DNA of 31,105 bases from positions 1-31,105 of the forward strand of contig DAOTVS010000079.1 in assembly GCA_034436375.1 (NCBI GenBank), given 5' to 3'. Below the pieces are notes generated by a model that did no database searches, was not told the origin of the DNA, and saw only the letters and a list, made by a program, of their open reading frames with translations. Source of the stretch: DAOTVS01 sp034436375. GTDB lineage: Bacteria > Chloroflexota > Anaerolineae > SpSt-313. Positions 30,248 through 31,105 of this stretch are shown here, piece by piece. The position numbers and the translations under genes are program-made. Positions within the stretch are counted from its first letter, which is position 1, and every line of letters begins with the position of its first letter.

Positions 30248-31041
30248 GCCTTTCTTTCGACCTCTACGTTGAGCGCCGCTCGTGGCTGCACCGCCTCGAC
30301 GCCCGCGTCAAGCTGCTCTTTGTCGCCCTGGCTACCGGGCTGCTGCTGGCCATGAGCAATCTCTGGGTCATGCTGGCGGCGCTCGCCGGGGCGCATGCCG
30401 TCATCCTCTCCGCGCGCATCCCGCGCAGCCGCATCCGCTGGGTGTGGCAGATGATGCTGCCCATAACCGTGCTCATTCCCCTGCTCTGGGTCGTCTTTTA
30501 CCCGGGCGAAGGGCGGGCGCTCTTTTCCTTCTGGCTGCTGCGCATCACTCCCCTGAGCATCGTGCAAGGACTGGCGGTGGCCCTGCGGATCGATGCGTTG
30601 GCCTTTTGCTTCTTCATCTGGCTCTTTTCCACCGACCAGGCCACCCTGGTGCGCAGCCTGGTACGGCTGGGGCTGCCCTACGAGTGGGGGTTGGTGGTGG
30701 CCATTGCCTTCCGCTACCTGCCCACCTTCTACGGCGTCTTTGGCATGATCGCCGAGGCGCAGCAGGCCCGGGCCCTCGACCTCAGCCAGGGCGGGCCCAT
30801 CCGCCGCGCGCGCGCCTACCTGCCCGTGCTCGTGGCCATGATCATCACCGCCCTGCGCACCACAGAGCACCTCTCGCAGGCCCTCGAAGCGCGCGCCTTT
30901 CGCCCCGGCGCCCGCCGCACCAGCCTGAAGGACCTGCACGCGCGGCCCGTAGACCTGGCGGTGGGAGCAGGGCTGCTCATTGGGGCAGCCCTGCTCTTCT
31001 GGCTGAGGTTCCGGTTTGGGATTGGGGCCTTGGCACTCTGA
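30244..31041 (+). CDS. ecfT: ECF transporter transmembrane component EcfT
   Basis: A 265-residue membrane protein with about five helices. Its cytoplasmic coupling helices carry the two short Ala-Arg motifs that dock into the ATPases: QQARALD (173-179) and EARAFRPG (215-222). These correspond to the conserved ARG/ARS motifs of EcfT/CbiQ. SRIRWVWQMMLP and FRYLPTFYGVF are also family features. It links the S component to the two ATPases in the cytoplasmic membrane. The ATG at 30244 overlaps the previous stop, with a GGGGGAG site upstream. All four ECF parts are thus present in the order S, A, A', T, a complete uptake transporter. Confidence 0.93.
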   Translation: MSLSFDLYVERRSWLHRLDARVKLLFVALATGLLLAMSNLWVMLAALAGAHAVILSARIPRSRIRWVWQMMLPITVLIPLLWVVFYPGEGRALFSFWLLRITPLSIVQGLAVALRIDALAFCFFIWLFSTDQATLVRSLVRLGLPYEWGLVVAIAFRYLPTFYGVFGMIAEAQQARALDLSQGGPIRRARAYLPVLVAMIITALRTTEHLSQALEARAFRPGARRTSLKDLHARPVDLAVGAGLLIGAALLFWLRFRFGIGALAL

Positions 31042-31105
31042 TATACTCGCGGAGTAAAGGCGGGTAGATTGCTTCGCCGCCATCCGGCAGCCACCTTTAG
31101 GGGTG
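31042..31105. other. End of window, no feature recognised
   Basis: The last 64 bases follow the EcfT stop and contain no gene start, hairpin or promoter that I can support. Confidence 0.5.

Overview
The window is GC-rich bacterial DNA, gene-dense, with strong Shine-Dalgarno sites and good sigma70-type promoters. Several exported proteins carry Thr-Pro linkers right after the signal sequence (peptidase at 4.6 kb, HtrA at 16.2 kb, small secreted protein at 17.6 kb). Together with an ECF vitamin transporter, a MarR-controlled heterodimeric ABC exporter, a HlyD-type adaptor without outer-membrane partners and a very large HEAT-repeat protein, this fits a Chloroflexota (Anaerolineae-like) genome. 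The assignment is an inference from style; no rRNA or tRNA is present to confirm it.

Layout. 0-4.2 kb (minus strand): a small two-helix membrane protein, a nucleotidyltransferase-phosphohexomutase fusion, and an SDR-fold protein that has lost catalytic residues. 4.5-5.9 kb: an exported M14 zinc carboxypeptidase. 6.0-10.2 kb: a marR-ABC-ABC operon with translationally coupled genes and a palindromic operator. 10.4-13.6 kb (minus): a 1045-residue HEAT/TPR solenoid protein. 13.7-20.4 kb: a membrane-fusion adaptor, a small secreted beta-domain protein, a membrane-anchored HtrA protease, a small secreted helical protein, then an OmpR-type response regulator and its sensor kinase. 20.4-24.6 kb: alpha/beta hydrolase, GNAT acetyltransferase, family 3 beta-glucosidase. 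24.4-25.4 kb (minus): a QueG-like iron-sulfur protein. 25.6-27.4 kb: a soluble PAS-PAS histidine kinase. 27.5-31.0 kb: a complete ECF transporter (S component, two ATPases, EcfT).

The most interesting signal is regulatory. Three separate promoters (upstream of the adaptor operon, of htrA, and of the small secreted protein) each carry four hexamers spaced exactly 11 bp apart, ending 9-10 bp before the -10 box. That is the geometry of OmpR/PhoB-family operators. An OmpR-family two-component system follows directly, so the block from 13.7 to 20.4 kb looks like a self-contained cell-envelope or secretion-stress regulon analogous to CssRS/HtrA or Cpx. The second strong signal is a pair of related, about 140-bp imperfect palindromes that bracket the first ECF ATPase gene; one of them supplies its stop codon. 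Further observations are an ECF ATPase with a degenerate ABC signature, ribosome-binding sites buried in hairpins, and an eroded nucleotidyltransferase motif in the fusion enzyme.
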